Assembly (NCBI GenBank): GCA_018398765.1
Contig: JAHBMJ010001252.1
Span: forward strand, 10,005 to 32,851
DNA: 22,847 bases
Reading direction: 5' to 3'
From: Chromera velia
Taxonomy: Eukaryota > Sar > Chromeraceae
Positions 1 to 9,100 of the stretch are shown here, piece by piece. How positions within the stretch are numbered: position 1 is the stretch's first letter; each line of letters starts with the position of its first letter. Made by a program: the position numbers and the translations under genes. Below the pieces are notes generated by a model. It saw nothing but the letters and a program-made list of their open reading frames with translations. It was not told the DNA's origin and did not search any database.

Positions 1-1165
1 GATCAAGGGAGACTCAGTGAGGGTCGCCATACAGTAGAAAAAGGAAATCATCAGCTTAGTTTCATGTGTGCTGAAATAGACGGATGATTAGATTGAAATT
101 CTGAATTTACTTGAAGGGGTATGCATGCATGCAGACTTTTGGTGTAGAGCACGCGTGGACTGGCTATCATCTGAAGAGAGGCCCCCATGCCAGTCTTTGG
201 AGCTTGTCAGCTCACGTTCAGCCTCTGTAGACTGTATCCGCATGTATGTGTTGACGTGGGCACGAGCATGTATGTATTGACAGTTCTATACCTGCACGAG
301 CACTCTTTTAGGTTTCTTTTGTGCATGGGTTTGCATGGATGTCCTTTGAATTCTTTGGGGTATGCACTCACCTGAGGGATCCGTGGGGAAACAGCTGCTG
401 CAGGAGGCGATGGCTCTTCCTTTCTTGTCATCCCAGCGGAACTGCGGACAGACAAGAGGAGACATCCCATATTTGGTCAGGTGTGCTCACACATGTATAT
501 GCATGCTTGCAAACATGCGAATTACACGCGAACAACACTTCCCGCGCAACTTCTTTTGTAAGCTGAGAAGGCTGTATCTGCCGCCATGACAAGCATCAGA
601 TGACTGACATTCTTTGGACTGATAATGAAAGAGTTTTCCTCGAAGGGACACTCCTCCGCCTGCAGATAGATGCCCCTGTCTTGCCTGGGGATCTTTCCGT
701 CTCCTTCGTCAGAGAGTCGGAGAGCAACCCCCACTGCCCACAGAACCGCAGGAAGGGCTCGCTTTGCACTCAACATCTCAGAATCGACAGGGCACAAGGG
801 TCTCAGCAACCGGACCATCGATGATCATCCTGCCTGTCTGCGAAAATCTGGTACAGCGGACGCCGTGTACAAATGTCAGAACATTCCGTTCTGACGGCAC
901 GCATGTACCTGGAGTATAGGCGCGCATTGCATGCATGGGCGCCGACGTATTTGGGATTATAGCTAGGTTTTGTCAAACACGTTTGTGCGCGCGAAGTTTG
1001 CGAGAATAGCCTGGGTAAATTCAAGGGCCTTGAGTAGCCTTGATGCTTGATAATAATAATGATAATGATAATGAGAAGTATCGGAAAATCGCATAAAAAT
1101 TCTTGTGCACATGATTTTTAAGTAGCGCTGTGTGAGTGAACAACCGATAAGTCACGCAGCTATAG
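1..1165. other. Left-flank DNA without a recognisable gene
   Basis: Short open frames on both strands overlap each other and show no recognisable domain, so I call no gene. The stretch holds short CATG/TGCA runs near 121-132 and 896-942 and a small TAA/TGA-type microsatellite (TAATAATAATGATAATGATAATGA) around 1048-1072. No promoter, RNA gene or transposon end was recognised. Confidence 0.5.
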
Positions 1166-1228
1166 GATGATCGAGGGTTTTGTTATGTATACCGCGTCCC
1201 TACATATGAGGGGCGGATCTAGCCTAGT
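1166..1228 (+). repeat. 63-bp dispersed repeat, left copy (inverted partner at 22091-22153)
   Basis: This segment matches the reverse complement of 22091-22153 over 63 bases without gaps. I count about 10 differences, nearly all transitions. The core AGGGGCGGATCTAGCCTAGT is identical in both copies. The two copies face each other about 20.9 kb apart, outside the LTR retrotransposon. GGGGCGGATCTAG-like boxes are reminiscent of hAT-type terminal repeats, but the homology continues outward on the other side of the box, so a dispersed repeat unit is the safer reading. Confidence 0.75.
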
Positions 1229-2189
1229 TTGTCCGAAGATCGCTTTTTCCTGTTAGTCTCGATTTTAAGAGCAAGCTTATTGATCATTTTCAACGCGCAG
1301 CTTATCCCATCTATAGGATTATTAAGTTTCTTTGTACGTGATATTTTTAGAGACAGTGATTATCACATATATTATCACGTATCTATATGTATTGTCACGT
1401 CAAAGTTGTGCATACTACCAAATTACCTCTTTATGATTAAGTTAAATTTGGTTTCATGTACTATGTATACAAAAATTATATAAAACATATCATGTTTCAG
1501 GATTTAGTACAGTTTAGTATACATGCCGTTGTATGCAATGTCCTGAATGGGTCCTATGCATACATGCATATACATGTATGATGGACGAAACCAACCTACT
1601 GAACTTATCTACATGAGTTGTCTTTCCAGCTGTGGATTTAGAAGCTACTAGGAGCAACTCCGTTTGGTCACATCAATCCATTTGTAAAAAATTGTTGGTG
1701 GTTTACTACTGGGGTCTATAAAAAGCATAGTCATTAGTATACTACCTAGAGTACCAATTAAATCACTATCACTATACATAAGTAAAAACTAGATAATTCA
1801 AGATTTAGTCATTATACATCATTATAGCATCACTGAGCAGATAATTGAAGGTTTTGTATATATGTTGTATTCCCATATAACAATATATGCAGACGTGAAA
1901 GCTGTACATAAAAAAAGATATAAGGGGCCCGGGACATATTTTGTAAGTACATCAAGAATAGAGTTGGGGGAGAATTCGATAGTAAATCGCCCTCTCCCAC
2001 TGTTGGTCCGTGTTGGAGGCCATCACACCCTATGGAATCCACTCATTTTCCTCTGTTCCCTCATTTTCTTTTTTAGATTCGGAAGGAAGGACTGTAGTGA
2101 TTCTCAATCCTCTGGCTGCCTCTCTCTGAATCCTCTGGTTTTGTCTGCTGCAGCAGAGGTGACTGCCACCACTGCAGAGAGCCTGATTA
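1229..2189. other. AT-rich intergenic DNA
   Basis: This stretch is much richer in A and T than the rest of the window, especially 1320-1900, with many short direct repeats (for example ATTATCAC-type and TACATGCATATACATG-type words). A 121-codon + strand open frame at 1862-2227 has no recognisable domain, and I do not call it a gene. Nothing else was supported. Confidence 0.45.
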
Positions 2190-2617
2190 CATGCCTCCTT
2201 GAAGGCGAGAAGGTTGAAATGCAGTAGACAGCTGAGCACCCGAATCGGATGTGACAGTCTCATATGTCTTGATTGAATCTTTGACATCGATCTTGCCTTC
2301 TTGAAGGCGTTTTAGAGTTGGCTTGACGACTGGAAAGTCTACCTGATCTCCTATTTCTGCCTTAATTCCCGTACATTAAGTCTTAAAGCAGGATACCTGA
2401 CACCGAACAGCTCCGAAATGCAATTCAATTTGAGCTCTGAGTCAGGACATGTAGAATCTAGTATAGAATTAGACACGAAAGACAGAATGTCAACTCCTCT
2501 TGGGTAGAGCTTGACACCGCGGTTCCGTATTGCACAGAAATTTATTCTTAATCTCTGCTCAGGTTTCAGACGCTCTATCGATTCGATTTTGAAAATGGGT
2601 TCTTGTTGCCCAAACAC
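2190..2617 (-). pseudogene. Possible minus-strand coding remnant, unidentified
   Basis: Reading leftward from 2617, an 88-codon frame ending near 2351 has a protein-like composition (for example ERLKPEQRLRINFCAIRN). It stops at TAG, and the coding-like character then passes to a different minus-strand frame from about 2365 to 2190 (for example VKPTLKRLQEGKIDVKDSIK). This could be two exons whose splice sites I could not place, or a decayed gene with a frameshift. A C-run of about nine bases lies just upstream of the first frame. I recognise no family. Chance open frames remain a real alternative. Confidence 0.25.
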
Positions 2618-3052
2618 CCCCCCCCCTCTCTCTTCTGTGCTTGCGATAGGTCTTTAAATTTTCAATATCTGCTCAAAAGCCATGAGGGAATCATCTCTTG
2701 AAAAGACCTCGTCGAATGACTTATCGCCTTGAAGTTCCTAGGAGGGTGTTGAGTTCACTAGATCTGCGAGAAAGAGAAGGCAGTTCGCACTCAGTTTCCC
2801 ATCTCTCTCAGATTAAAATTCTTTGAGTACTGCCCAGGGTCACAGGAGACTGCATACAGGCGCGTACGGGTATCGCAAGCATGCCTGACGCGCCGGGCGC
2901 GGTCACGGCGGCCCCTATTCCGCCAAGGCCGTGCGGCGGCCGCACGGACGTCGATCGGGCCGCGGCGCAGGCCCGCGGCGCCGCCGCGACTCGGCCGGCC
3001 AGGTTACCGGCCAACCTGGTAACCACCCCCCTATTTCTGGCTGACTACCAAG
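2618..3052. other. Spacer with a GC-rich island and palindromes (2881-3025)
   Basis: Most of this stretch is unremarkable, but 2881-3005 is extremely rich in G, C and CpG compared with its surroundings. It contains a 19-bp palindrome with one central base (CCGTGCGGC-G-GCCGCACGG, 2929-2947). Immediately downstream is an inverted pair GGTTACC (3002-3008) and GGTAACC (3018-3024). Open frames through it on both strands are Ala/Arg/Pro-rich, as expected from composition alone, so I call no gene. It could be an unmethylated CpG island, a repeat fragment or a promoter. Confidence 0.45.
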
Positions 3053-3698
3053 TTACCAGGATGCACCTAGGACTGCCTTCGCCTTCTCTCTGCCATCTTC
3101 GGTCTGTCCGCTTCCACGCCTTCTGTCTTCCGCTGTTGGTGCTTTCCATGAGGCTCTGACCATGATCATATGCACCTCCAGCACTGTTGTCACCCACTCC
3201 CCGGATTCGACCTCCTTGTCAACTTTGTCTCCCAGCACCTTCAAATCCTGTTCCACCCCGTTAAGCAGAAAAACCCTCCTCCCGGTTTTGGGGAGGACGG
3301 CAGCCTTTTTAATGAGGGTGGCGTGTCCTTCCGACATCACCGCGAACAGTCAACGCCGGCGTGCATCTTCTCACCTTCTTTACTCGCTCTCATGCCTCAA
3401 ACTTTCCATCTCCCCCCTAGTCTCCCTCTCTCCATGCATCTACTAGAGCTCGTTGCCATACAGTTAGCTCAGCATCTTCATCAGGATAGGGCCTCTTCCC
3501 CGCGTGATCAGCCACATAGAGGCCATCTGGAGTTGCAACAGGTATTCCTTCTTCGAGAGACTTCTTGAGGTCTCTGCACTGAATGCCAGTTTATACAAGA
3601 GAATCGGCTGATATCACAGAGCTGTGGCAGCTCGGAATTAGTTCCACGGGGTATCGCTCTATCTCAGTGCCCTCTGGTGCTGGTTTTGCCTTCTGAGG
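3053..3698 (-). pseudogene. Minus-strand gene fragment abutting the 5' LTR, unidentified
   Basis: On the minus strand a coding-like frame enters directly from the LTR edge at 3698. It runs to about 3448, broken by one TAA (near 3594) and ending at TAG. It contains protein-like text such as DLKKSLEEGIPVATPDGLYV. After a noisy interval a second minus frame (3340-3053) reads LIKKAAVLPKTGRRVFLLNG and later DKVDKEVESGEWVTTVLEV, ending at TAA. The two parts lie in different frames, so introns or frameshifts must intervene. I recognise no domain. The simplest reading is a gene, or another mobile element, interrupted by the retrotransposon. The frame does not visibly resume beyond the 3' LTR at 20375. 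Confidence 0.35.
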
Positions 3699-3960
3699 TG
3701 TGAAAGAAAACGATGGTCCCGTTCCTGGTCAGATTCGCGGAGGGTGAATTCCGGTTCCGGCATTTCCATTCGTCCCTTCGCCCCGAGCCAGAGAAAGGAG
3801 CGACGCGCACGCAGCGGCCTGTCCACATCAGGTGGCGGGGCGCCTGCGACAGAGGTGTGCATGTTGTGAGTTCTATGGTATGGCCTGCATGCACTTTGGC
3901 GTAAGAAATACACCCGAGGCACTCACCATGGTGGTGTGTGCTTCGGGGCTTCATATGGGA

Positions 3961-3968
3961 TTTAAATA
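3961..3968 (+). promoter_or_regulatory. TATA-like box of the 5' LTR
   Basis: TTTAAATA followed by GG is the best TATA-like sequence in the LTR. It is preserved in the 3' LTR (19890-19897), although the two bases just upstream have changed from GG to AA. Its place about one third into the LTR fits a U3/R boundary further downstream. The transcription start cannot be placed from sequence. Confidence 0.45.
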
Positions 3969-4038
3969 GGCCGATGGTACGGTTATACTATCGGAGGCTT
4001 CAGAATTAATTCCGGTCTCAAATTAATTTCCAGACAGT

Positions 4039-4072
4039 CAGACAGACGTGCACGGCGGTTACCGTCCGTCTG
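4039..4072 (+). promoter_or_regulatory. Imperfect palindrome in the 5' LTR
   Basis: Arms CAGACAGACG (4039-4048) and CGTCCGTCTG (4063-4072) are complementary with a single mismatch and flank a 14-base centre. The copy in the 3' LTR (about 19968-20001) keeps the structure with a few transitions. It could be a stem-loop in the transcript or a dimeric protein-binding site. No function is known. Confidence 0.4.
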
Positions 4073-4446
4073 AATGAGAGACGTGACCTAAAGATTGACA
4101 GAACTTCATGTGTAGGACCTGTACTGTACCCTATGTCTCTCTGTGGTTCTTTTGTGCTCTGAGTAATGCATGAGGCCACCAGCAGGAGCGTACTGTAGAC
4201 TGTGGGGGTTCATAGATTTTCTGTCTGGTGAAGAGACTGATCAGGTATTTATTTCTGATTATCTGTATTAGTCTAGATGAGTACGTCACGGAGACGTATT
4301 CGCTGTGATCCTCTAATAGGAGAAGGCCAGGAATTCGGGAGTATAACAGTTTGAGGAGTCCTCTGGATAGGTTAGAGAATCGACACGGGAGGACCCATAG
4401 GATTCCACTGGAGGAATCTCAAGAGAGGTGAGACTCTACTTTTCAT

Positions 4447-4464
4447 TGGTGCCGTCACTGAGGG
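4447..4464 (+). other. Primer-binding site for minus-strand DNA synthesis
   Basis: One base after the CA end of the 5' LTR the sequence reads TGGTGCCGTCACTGAGGG. TGG complements the universal tRNA 3' CCA, and the next bases would pair with the discriminator base and acceptor stem of the primer tRNA. It differs from the initiator-Met site TGGTATCAGAGC common in plant copia elements. I cannot name the tRNA. Confidence 0.75.
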
Positions 4465-4534
4465 AGTCTCCCGTTGTTATTCCGATAATATTCCCCTTGT
4501 TGTATTCCCAATTCCCTACTGCAGGTGACTTACC

Positions 4535-7100
4535 ATGGGTCCCAAGAAGGACGCTCCCCATGGGTGCGTCGCGATCAAGGGTATAGAGGCGAAGACCGTG
4601 GGCGTTTTCGGCTTCACGGACGATGCGGACATCATCGAGTGGGTACGGTAATATGCAGATGCTGTTGCCATTCTCGGGGACTCGGATGAGTGGTGCAGCG
4701 GGCTCACCCTCACCAACAGGAACAAGGTGGGGGTCAACGTTAAGCACTACGTCGCAAGGACTGAGGTGGAAGTGCTGGAGAAGGTGGTGGAACGGGTGCC
4801 CCACTTCAGCTCAGAAGTTTCTGAGCAGCTCCAGATTTTTTACAGGCACGTTGTGGACTGCGTCTCTCCGCCCGATGCGGAGTGGATGAAGAGATATCTG
4901 CAGCGGACTGACGTCCTGAGAATGGGTAAGGTGAGGATCATGGAAATCAGGGAGCTTCTCTCACGCCGAGAGAAGGAAAGAATCTCTGGTCCCCAGTTGA
5001 AGGCTCTGAACAAACAGATCCTCTGCCTGCAAACTTTGAAGGAACCCTCTTCCCTCCCCCTGTCTCGCCCTGTTGTGTTCTCTTCAGGTGGAGAGCTCTA
5101 TGGGGGAGCTTCAACAGAGACGAAAGTGAAGACGGAGGAGGAGACAGGAGCAGTACTAGACACCTCCCGTCAGATGTCCGTTCCCGTGTCCAGTGAGCAG
5201 CGTCTGGCCTCTGATGAGCGGGACCGCCGTAGCAGTAGCAGTAGCAGTTCCAGTGGGGGGGTGCAGGTGGTCGGTGTGCGACCTGACACTTCCCTGCTGG
5301 AGACGAAAAGGAAGCAGTACGAGGACCTTGTGGCCCAGATATCGGGTCTGGACGCCGCACGGGGTGCTGACAAGCTCCAAATTCTGGAAATCCAGAAGGA
5401 GGAGAATGAAGTGCTGAGTGGCATGCCCAGGAAGGACAATTTCCCTGAGGGGTCTGAAGGGAAGGAGGCGTACGCATCAGAGCTAGCATCCTGGGCCGAG
5501 AAGAAAGAGGTCTTCGACGCTGGGAAGGCTGATAAGGAAACGCTGGTAGCGACCCTGTAAGGTCATATTGACCAGCTGGCGTCTCATGGATTTGCTCTGA
5601 ACAAGCAGGCCGACAAACTCCGCAAGGAGATAAACGTGCTCTCTCCTCCTCCCCAGGCCAAGGGTATCCCTGGGGGTGCTGCTGAAGGTCGCCTACCTTC
5701 GGTATTTCAGATGACCCCCCTTACGGGTGGGGGGGTGTATCCTGCTATGTCTCCCCCTGAACCTGTGACGGTGTCTATAGGTGGGGGGGTACGTACTGGT
5801 GATGTCGAGGCTCCGGGTGTTCCTGACATCTTCTCTTTCCTGGGAGTTAGGGAGTCGAGTGGAACTCAGGGGAGGCCCAAGTATAACCCTGAGGATCCCC
5901 TCATCGCCTACACCCTGGAGGAGATCTTAACATCGGTCCTGAGGACCTTTGTGGAGATGTGAAATAAGGTCGTAGCGATGATCTTTGCACACTTTTTCAA
6001 GACGATCCAGTACTCGACCTCTGCTCTCGTCCTGGAGTACGAGAGGATTACCTGCAAGCCCTGTCGGTTCGGTACCTACACAGAGCTGCTGGCGCATTAC
6101 AAGCGTCTCCTAAACCACCTGGTTGAGGAGAACATCGTCCACGAGCTTGGCGTGAAGTACAGGCTTGGGCTCCTGATGGCACACCTACCAAACGACCTCA
6201 TCATAAGGTGGCAGGAGAGGCAGAACCCGGTGGACCTTACCAGCGAAGTGGAGATCATTAAGGAGATCCACGGCATTACTGCCCAGGCGGAGACCTTCAA
6301 CAAGTCTCTCAGAGATGCCTGGGACCGGGGCCTGGTTAAAGGAGCTCTCGTCGAGGACTTGCAGAGAGAGTGGGAACAGAAGGCGGCAACCTTCGGGGTG
6401 AGGGACTCGGGGGGTGCCTCGCGGAGGGGTATCATTCCGAAGGTTCCTTTCGTGGCGTTCGCGAGACCTGGAGGAGTCCCGCAGAGGAAGTCCCCTTCCA
6501 AGGCAAAGGGAGGGAAACCCTCAGGAGGAAAGAACCCTGACTCTGGCGGGAAGGGCAGGGGCAACTCTTCTCGCGGGAGGTAGGGCAGTGCAGGACGGGG
6601 TTTTGGCAAGGGGGATGGCGGGGGGGGCTCCAATCGGGGGCGCTCTCCTGTGTCCAATTCCTCTGCTCCCTCCAGTAGATACAATGACAAGGGGGTGGAA
6701 GGAAGAGACCGTCCTCCCACTCAGGCCGTTGTCAACCCCAGGGGCCCCAATAGGAACCCCGTTCTCGATCGATATGGTGTCCGACACCGGGACGGATCCG
6801 GGTTGGATGTGTTCATCGGGACGATGGCGGGACCTGCAGAAACTCCAATCAAGCCCGGTCAGTGGGATGGAGAGTTTGGGTCTTTGTGGGACAAAGCGTG
6901 TTGGGATCCTGCCAGCAGGAAGAGCCTTCCCCACGGGTACCGCGATGGGCAGTGCCTGAGATGCAACCATCCGGACGGACATGCAGAGTGGGGGGGCCAT
7001 GGGGCCTGTCCTTAGATTCGGAAGAAGGACGGCTGCCCATCATGTAAAACGATGGGCCATGCTCCCAATAAGTGCCCTGACGAGAACGCGAAGAAGCGGT
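4535..7100 (+). pseudogene. gag: Gag (capsid/nucleocapsid) region, degenerate
   Basis: The frame opens at ATG 4535 in a strong ACCATGG context, 89 bases after the LTR, and stays in one phase throughout. It is interrupted by TAA 4649, TAA 5558, TGA 5960, TAG 6581 and TAG 7013. The N-terminal third is helical and charged, followed by a Ser run (about 5230-5255). The stretch at 6000-6400 has the helical character of a retrotransposon Gag capsid core (LLAHYKRLLNHLVEENIVHE, then LLMAHLPNDLIIRWQE). Near the end is a Cys/His cluster (C 6953, C 6962, several His) and then a textbook CX2CX4HX4C zinc knuckle (7034-7075: C, C, H, C at 7034, 7043, 7058, 7073), expected to bind genomic RNA in the virus-like particle. 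All stops could be single transitions from Gln, Arg or Trp codons. Assignment rests on position, the knuckle and the helical core. Confidence 0.82.
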
Positions 7101-8050
7101 GGATGATGAAGCAGATGGACAAGACCGGGCAGGACAGGGGCGGCTCGGCGGGCCGCCCTAAGGGTCCTCCGGGAGGAAGAGGCCGTGGAGGCAGCTCCGG
7201 AAACCGTCGAGGGTCTCCCTATCCTGGTCGTGGGGGCGGCTCAGGGGGGAGAGGAGGCGGTGGGGGTCGCGGCCGTGGTGGGCGTACCCTTTCTCCTGGC
7301 AGGTTCAACAATGAGAACTTCGAGAAGAAGAACTCAGACTCCGGACAGGCGCAGCGGGGGGGTAGTGTCCCTCCTGTGTCCTTGCAGACTGTCGGTCCTG
7401 GGGGTCAGGACGACGATGATGATGTCGTAGTGATGGGTGGCGTCTCATGTGGGAAGGGGGACTCGTTCAACCTGACCATCCACGCGTCCAAGGCTGAGGA
7501 GATGATCACTCATGGGGAGGAGTCTCTCGGAAAGGTTCGCTTTGCAGACCGCCTTGGCCTTCCTTTGTGCTATGAGCCGGGAGCCAAGTACTCGCCCGAC
7601 TACGACACAACGACCTTCCATGTATGGCATGATGGGGCTATGGAGCGCCTGTCTGCCTGGGATTCTGTTGGGACCCACACGGGGGTTGATGTATGGAGAG
7701 AAGGAGTCCGTGGAGCCTGGCAAACGATCTTGTCTGATAAGCCTGAACGGACAGGCTTGGAACGTATGGGGTCGGCTATCTTCCCTGCAGGTTTGGAGAC
7801 TTGCATGACGGTCATGCAAGCCTTCTAGTCGGAGTTCACTGCGGGAGGAGTCCAGCGCATCAGGGATATGATAGAGGAGCAGGACCCCCATCTCTCTGAG
7901 GCCATCTCTTGCACACGGGGTCCGGAGGACGAGACCACCATGGGTGCGGTGCCCTCTGGTTCGAAGTCTGCTGTCTACACGGTCTCCCAGTACGAGAGTG
8001 AACTAATGAACGACCCGAACAGGACCCGGCGATGGGCTGAGTTTCCAGAG
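7101..8050 (+). pseudogene. Gly/Arg-rich (RGG) segment and Gag-to-protease linker
   Basis: The Gag frame continues without a phase change. From about 7130 to 7310 it is dominated by Gly and Arg with many RGG/GRG repeats, as in RNA-binding low-complexity tails. An acidic patch (DDDDDVVV, about 7410-7433) follows, then an ordinary mixed-composition stretch with two short Trp-containing blocks. TAG at 7826 breaks it. No family is recognised for the part after 7440. Being directly after the zinc knuckle, the RGG block probably extended the nucleocapsid. Confidence 0.6.
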
Positions 8051-9100
8051 AAGTTCGAGGTCTACCAGGTTTCGGGAAATGCGAGATCCCAAAACCCCGA
8101 GCTCGTCAAGTACAGGGTCATCAAGATCCATATTGACTCCTGTACGTTCGGGAACCTCATCTCCTGGAGGAAGGTGAGGAGCCTTATCCGTGCCTTTGGG
8201 GGGCCGGATATCCTGGACTGAACGGGTTTGTTCACGGGGGGTGTTGGGGAGGAGGGGGACGGGCCCCCAGACGGGGAGCTTCCCAGAAGGACGTGGTACC
8301 GGCACTATGAGCATCTTATTACGGAACAAGATTTCATTGAGTGGAAGGTGCAGTTGGAGATGCCCCTCCAGTCACGGAGACTGGGGGATGAGGCGGTGTT
8401 CTCTTGTCTTGCGGTTCTTGGCATCCGGTTTGGGACTCACGACCCCTCCGGCGCTCCAAAGAACATTGTCATCCCCTGCCTCCTCCATATGGTTGATCAG
8501 CCGAATCTCCCTGACGTGCTGATTCGCAATGCTCCTGGTGCAGGTCTCTTTGTCCCTCGTTCTTCGCCAAAGGATGTCCTTCCCGCCTACTGCGTGTGGG
8601 CTAAGAAAACAAAGGAGGAGAGGCAGATCTCACATGAGGTGAGGCTGTCTATGGACCTGATGTACCAGGAGGGGGTGCGTCAGGGCATTCCGCAGGTTGA
8701 TATTGAGGTCATGGACACCCCCTTCAAGGTGGGGGCACCGGAAGCTTGCATCATCCACAAACCCTGGGGAGACAGGCCGGACGGGTACGGCCTCAACCAC
8801 CTCCCTCGAGCAGTGTATAACCGCAGCCCGCACCACAAGGCCGTCCCGAACGAGTCTTTTGAGCACTTCCTTGGGGGTGATCCCCAAGGAGATTCATGCG
8901 GGTACCGGTTCCAGTCACTGCAGGAGGTGTGGGACCGGCGGAACAAGGCGCTAAAGCTGAGGCAGCAGAGGGATCCTTATGAGAGGATTCCCCAAACCCC
9001 TCTCCCCGATGCGAAGAAGAGGAGGTCGGCCAAGAAGGACTTCAAGGCCACACCCGATGGTGTCGAGGTCCCTGTGGCGGCCTACCCGATTACGTATTAG
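8051..9100 (+). pseudogene. Retropepsin-like protease region, degenerate
   Basis: Aspartic proteases of retroelements cut the polyprotein and carry an Asp-Ser/Thr-Gly active site. Here [19 protein letters not shown] (Asp 8135, Ser 8138, Cys 8141) sits where protease belongs, after Gag and before integrase. It resembles the retropepsin pattern of a hydrophobic strand, D-S/T-G, then a hydrophobic stretch. Cys replaces the usual Gly, so it is either a variant or inactivated. TGA 8219 follows soon after. A later stretch ([20 protein letters not shown]) could be the second half of the fold. The rest up to TAG 9098 ends in a basic segment (KKRRSAKK). Identification rests on a single motif plus position. 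Confidence 0.5.

Larger units (their letters stand above)
3699..4445 (+). repeat. 5' long terminal repeat
   Basis: The repeat aligns end to end without gaps to 19628-20374. Hand comparison gives about 42 mismatches in 747 positions (about 5.6%), only two of them transversions. It begins TG and ends CA, as LTRs do. It would drive transcription of the element (TATA-like box at 3961) and contains a conserved imperfect palindrome at 4039-4072. The sequence directly before it belongs to the minus-strand gene fragment. Confidence 0.97.

Noticed and set aside
4947-5489. 180-codon minus-strand open frame opposite gag
   Set aside because: It is antisense to clear Gag coding sequence and its Pro/Ser/Arg-rich composition is what the complement of that sequence gives.
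6762-6800. DTG motif (MVSDTGTDPG) in phase 0 as the protease active site
   Set aside because: It lies in a different frame from the Gag polyprotein and upstream of the zinc knuckle, so it is best explained as a shadow frame.
8114-8220. Gypsy-type classification from the gypsy-like protease motif
   Set aside because: Integrase precedes reverse transcriptase, and the RT and RNase H blocks (LYGL, IDDLL, STAGE, TDS) are copia-type.
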